From: Polyangiaceae bacterium
GTDB taxonomy: Bacteria; Myxococcota_A; Polyangia; Polyangiales; Polyangiaceae
Length of the DNA stretch: 64,000 nt
Direction of reading: 5' to 3'
NCBI GenBank assembly: GCA_019637295.1
Contig: JAHBVX010000002.1
Location: 744,001 to 808,000 of the forward strand
The notes beneath the pieces were generated by a model. It saw nothing but the letters and a program-made list of their open reading frames with translations. It was not told the origin of the DNA and did no database searches. Shown piece after piece: positions 60,798 through 64,000 of this stretch. Both the position numbers and the translations under genes were made by a program. Position 1 is the stretch's first letter. The number at the start of each line of letters is the position of its first letter.

Positions 60798-63700
60798 GCC
60801 GGTCCGAGGCCAAGGCCTTCGACGCGCTGGGGCTCGAGCTCGGCGGCAAGCGCATCGTCGAGGCGAGCGCCGGCACCGGCAAGACGTACGCCATCACCAC
60901 GCTGGTGGTGCGCCTGCTGCTCGAGCAGCAGCTCGAGATCTCGGAGCTGCTCGTGGTCACCTTCACGGAGGCGGCCACGGCAGAGCTGCGAGATCGGGTG
61001 CGCGCGCGCCTGGTGGAGGCGCACGGGGCGTTCGCCCGCGTGCGCGCGGGTGAGGCCGGAGAGGGCACGCTCTTCGAGCTGGCCAAGCGTCGCGCGCCCA
61101 GCCTCGAGGCGGATCTCGTGCGCCTGCGGCGCGCGATCGAGAACGTGGACGACGCGCCCATCTCGACCATCCACGGCTTCTGCCAGCGCGTGCTCAGGGA
61201 CAGCGCGTTCCTCGCGCGCGTACCCTTCGACGTGGAGCTGGTGCCGGATCTGAGCGAGCTGGTGGACGACGTGCTGTACGATTTCTGGCAGCGACGCGTC
61301 GCCCACGCGCCCGCGAGCCTGGCGCGGCAGGCCAGCGCTTTGGGGGTGGACATGCCGCGGCTGCGCACCCTGTTCGAGCACGCCCGCCGCAACCCGCGAG
61401 TCAGCGTGGTGCCCGCCCCGGCTCCGGCGGCGACCGCGAGCGAGCTCACCGCTGCGTTTGACGACGCGCGCGCGCGCTACGCGGGCTTCGACCTGAGGGC
61501 GTTCATGGAGGTGCGCGGCAACGCGGGTCACTTTGGCGCGCCCGGCGCGCGCGCGTCCCTCGCCAGCGGCATCGACCTCTGTCTCGAGCACGCCAACCGC
61601 GCGGCGCCGTGGGTTCCGAGGCGCGCCGAGCGCTGCTTCGCGCGTGAGGTTCGCGCGCTGAACGGCGAGAGTGACCACGCCTTCTTCGCGGCCTTCGAGC
61701 GCCTGGCCCGGCTGTGTTGGAGCGGCGTGCTCGCGCTCGAGCACGCCGTCGTGAGCGAGGCGACCGGCGAGCTGCTGGCGCGAAAGCTCGCGACCGGCGT
61801 GCTCGGCTTCGACGACCTCCTGCTGCGCGTGGCCGAGGCCCTCGAGGGTCCGGAGGGCGCGGAGCTGGCCCGGTCGCTTCGGCATCGCTACCGCGCCGTG
61901 CTGATCGACGAGTTCCAGGACACCGATCCGGTGCAGTTCTCCATCTTCGAGCGCGCCTTCGGCGACGGCGCGGCGCCGCTCGTGATGATCGGCGATCCCA
62001 AGCAGGCCATCTACGCCTTCCGCGGCGCGGACGTGTTCGCCTACCTCACCGCCGCCAAGAGCGGCGCCCGCTACACCATGGGCACCTGCTACCGCTCGGA
62101 TCCGGGCGTGGTCGCGGCGGTCAACGCGCTGTTCCGCGGGCCCGGCCGCTTCTGCATCCCGGGCATCGACTACTCCCCCGTCACCGCGAAGCCCAAGACC
62201 AAGAACGCCTTCTTGGCGCCCGCGCGTGAGGGTGCGAGCCAGACGGCAGCGCTCGAGCTGGTGTTGGTCCGACGCGGAAGCGACGGCAAGCCGCTGGGTA
62301 AGCCCCTGGCGCGTCGCGCCGCGGCGCGCGTGACCGCCGCAGACATCGCCGAGCTCTTGCAGGGCGGCGCCAGCATCGAGCGTGACGGTGAGCGGGTGAG
62401 GCTGACGGCCGCCGACGTGGCGGTGCTGGCGCGCAGCAACGCGCAGTGCTCGCTGGTACAGAGCGCGCTGCGCCAACGCGGCATCCACTCGGTCGTGATC
62501 GCAGACGAGAGCGTGTTGGCGTCGGAGGAGGCGCGGGAGTTGTCGGCGGTGCTCGGCGCGGTGCTCGAGCCGACCAGTCGCTTGGCGCTGCGGCGCGCGG
62601 TCGCCACCTCGCTGCTCGGCGTCACCGGCGACACCATCGCCGAGAAGGAGGACGACCCCGAGTTCTGGTTCGACTGGGTCACCAGATTTCGCGCCTGGCA
62701 CGAGCTGTGGGTGGAGCGCGGCTTCATGCGCATGTTTCGCGCGCTGTTGGCGGAGACCGGCGCCGTGGGCAACCTGCTCGAGCAACCCGGCGGGGAGCGC
62801 GCGCTCACCAACGTCGCTCACCTGGCCGAGCTCTTGCACGGCGCCGCCGAAGAGAGTCACCTCGGCCCCGCGGCGCTCTACGCCTGGCTCGCGGATCAAC
62901 GCGCGGGGCGGCAGGCCGCGCCCGAGCGCGCGGAGATCCGGCTCGAGAGCGACGACGCCGCGGTGAAGATCATGACCGTCCACAAGAGCAAGGGGCTCGA
63001 GTTCGGCGTGGTGTACTGTCCCTTCTTGTGGGACTCGGTGGGCGGCAAGGACGCGGGGTCGTGTTTGTTCCACGACGACGCGGGGCGGGCGACGCTGGAT
63101 CTCGACATCGACGCGCGCGGTCGCAAGCCGAACCTCGAGCGCGCCGCTTGGGAGAGCTTCGCGGAAGAGGTGCGCGTGGCCTACGTCGCGCTCACCCGCG
63201 CCAAGCACCGCACGGTCGTGATCTGGGGCGGACACAACGAGATGGGCAGCAGCGGGGGGGCTTGGCTGTTGCACCCGACCTCGCTGGGTGCGAACGAGGT
63301 CCCGGCGGGCAACCGCCTGAGCAAGCACAGCGACGCCGAGCTCTTGGCGGAGCTCGAGGCGGTGGCGGCGGGGTGCGCCGACATCGCCGTACGCGAGGTC
63401 CCGCCGCACCATGACGCGCGCTACGAGGCCGCCGCACCGAGCGCCGACCGGAAGTTCTCGGCTCGCGACATCGAGCGGCGGATCAGCGCGTGGCAGCGTA
63501 CCAGCAGCTTCTCCAGCCTGATCCAACACGAGCTGGGCTGGCAGCTCGACGACGAAGAGGGACGGGATCGCGACGACGCGGTCCCGCTCGCCGCTCTGGC
63601 CGCCGAGCCAGCCGCGGTGGCCGCGCCGGGTCCCGCGCTCACCCCCATCACCCTCGAGGGCTTCCCCCGCGGCCGGCGCACCGGGGATCTGTTCCACGAG

Positions 63701-64000
63701 CTGCTCGAACACCTGGACTTCGCGACCGTGAGCGATGGCGAGCTGCTGGCCGCGTGCGCGGCGAAGCTGCAGAGCAGCGGCCTTTGGCGACGCTGGGGGC
63801 CGGCGGAGCAGGAGCTGCGCGCGCAGCAGGTCGCCCGAGCGCTGCGCGAGACCCTGGACACGACGCTGCTGCCAGGTGGTCCTCGGCTGGCGGACGTGGG
63901 CGCTCACCGCAAGTTCGCCGAGCTCGAGTTTCGCATGCCCGTCGGCGACGGCGGCTCGAGTCTGACCCGCGCCCGGCTCGCGGCGGCGTTTCGCGAGCAC
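60794..64000 (+). CDS. recB: Exodeoxyribonuclease V subunit RecB, 3' end outside window
   Basis: SF1A helicase/nuclease of RecBCD. The first 1069 residues are present. Walker A is EASAGTGKT (23-31). VVTFTEAATAELRDRV (motif Ia), STIHGFCQRVL, LIDEFQDTDPVQ (motif II, Asp372-Glu373), GDPKQAIYAFRGADV (motif III), IMTVHKSKGLEFGVVY (motif V) and RVAYVALTRAKHRTVV (motif VI) are all intact. The C-terminal nuclease domain begins with RTGDLFHELLEHLDF; its Asp/Lys core lies outside the window. No stop occurs before 64000. ATG overlaps the recC stop. Confidence 0.96.
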   Translation, partial: MSRSEAKAFDALGLELGGKRIVEASAGTGKTYAITTLVVRLLLEQQLEISELLVVTFTEAATAELRDRVRARLVEAHGAFARVRAGEAGEGTLFELAKRRAPSLEADLVRLRRAIENVDDAPISTIHGFCQRVLRDSAFLARVPFDVELVPDLSELVDDVLYDFWQRRVAHAPASLARQASALGVDMPRLRTLFEHARRNPRVSVVPAPAPAATASELTAAFDDARARYAGFDLRAFMEVRGNAGHFGAPGARASLASGIDLCLEHANRAAPWVPRRAERCFAREVRALNGESDHAFFAAFERLARLCWSGVLALEHAVVSEATGELLARKLATGVLGFDDLLLRVAEALEGPEGAELARSLRHRYRAVLIDEFQDTDPVQFSIFERAFGDGAAPLVMIGDPKQAIYAFRGADVFAYLTAAKSGARYTMGTCYRSDPGVVAAVNALFRGPGRFCIPGIDYSPVTAKPKTKNAFLAPAREGASQTAALELVLVRRGSDGKPLGKPLARRAAARVTAADIAELLQGGASIERDGERVRLTAADVAVLARSNAQCSLVQSALRQRGIHSVVIADESVLASEEARELSAVLGAVLEPTSRLALRRAVATSLLGVTGDTIAEKEDDPEFWFDWVTRFRAWHELWVERGFMRMFRALLAETGAVGNLLEQPGGERALTNVAHLAELLHGAAEESHLGPAALYAWLADQRAGRQAAPERAEIRLESDDAAVKIMTVHKSKGLEFGVVYCPFLWDSVGGKDAGSCLFHDDAGRATLDLDIDARGRKPNLERAAWESFAEEVRVAYVALTRAKHRTVVIWGGHNEMGSSGGAWLLHPTSLGANEVPAGNRLSKHSDAELLAELEAVAAGCADIAVREVPPHHDARYEAAAPSADRKFSARDIERRISAWQRTSSFSSLIQHELGWQLDDEEGRDRDDAVPLAALAAEPAAVAAPGPALTPITLEGFPRGRRTGDLFHELLEHLDFATVSDGELLAACAAKLQSSGLWRRWGPAEQELRAQQVARALRETLDTTLLPGGPRLADVGAHRKFAELEFRMPVGDGGSSLTRARLAAAFREH

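Noticed and set aside
60767-64000. Very long minus-strand open frame opposite recB
   Set aside because: Composition is Arg/Ala/His-rich without motifs; the + strand has intact RecB helicase motifs. It is an antisense shadow of high-G+C coding.

Overview
The window looks like chromosomal DNA from a myxobacterium-type organism (Polyangia/Sorangiineae-like). The evidence is the high G+C and frequent GTG starts, a MYXO-CTERM-type C-terminus (33869-35320), a lipoprotein with DNNCDG-type MopE-like repeats (26040-27803), many Gly/Ser-linker lipoproteins, a eukaryote-like Ser/Thr kinase, and lineage-typical pairs such as lipoprotein plus ferritin-like protein. This is inference from gene content; no rRNA lies in the window.

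Layout. 1-25.9 kb is a dense housekeeping block: glycosyltransferase, enoyl-CoA hydratase-like protein, udk, a large degenerate M48-like protein, a secreted alpha/beta hydrolase, alaS, murB, a macro-domain protein, a HARE-HTH/Mrr-like protein, a LolA/B-like lipoprotein, an arginase-fold protein that has lost metal ligands, GDPD, a DHH phosphoesterase, two paralogous lipoproteins, dprA, topA, trmFO, hemW and a bifunctional (p)ppGpp enzyme (rel). 26-37.8 kb is more lineage-specific: the MopE-like protein; a TetR-radical SAM-membrane protein operon with a clear operator; a MoaD-like carrier with C-terminal Gly-Gly paired with a BNR propeller; a sensor kinase; a MYXO-CTERM propeller; and a translationally coupled pair made of a small exported peptide ending in Cys-Cys and a PqqD-like/HFCD-flavoprotein fusion. 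That pair is my best candidate for an undescribed system.

From about 37.8 to 53.6 kb the window is an accessory island full of toxin-antitoxin modules and decaying fragments. It holds brnTA, hicB with broken hicA, two PIN-toxin modules, a truncated mcrC, a DUF4143 ATPase split by a 72-bp insertion, a Ser/Thr kinase cut by a TAG, HigA/IrrE, Uma2, IS66-like and pilin-like fragments, and short repeated junction sequences. Four antitoxin/toxin promoters here, and the tetR promoter outside, share one design: a sigma70-like promoter with its -10 box only 6-7 nt before the start codon, which predicts leaderless mRNAs and operators overlapping the promoter.

53.7-64 kb returns to ordinary content: lipoprotein plus ferritin-like protein, tRNA-Gly(GCC), a secreted metallophosphoesterase, a truncated zeta-toxin-like fragment, then recC and the start of recB, which runs off the window. 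Many calls are family-level from motifs read by eye; frameshifts and in-frame stops could be real decay or assembly errors.
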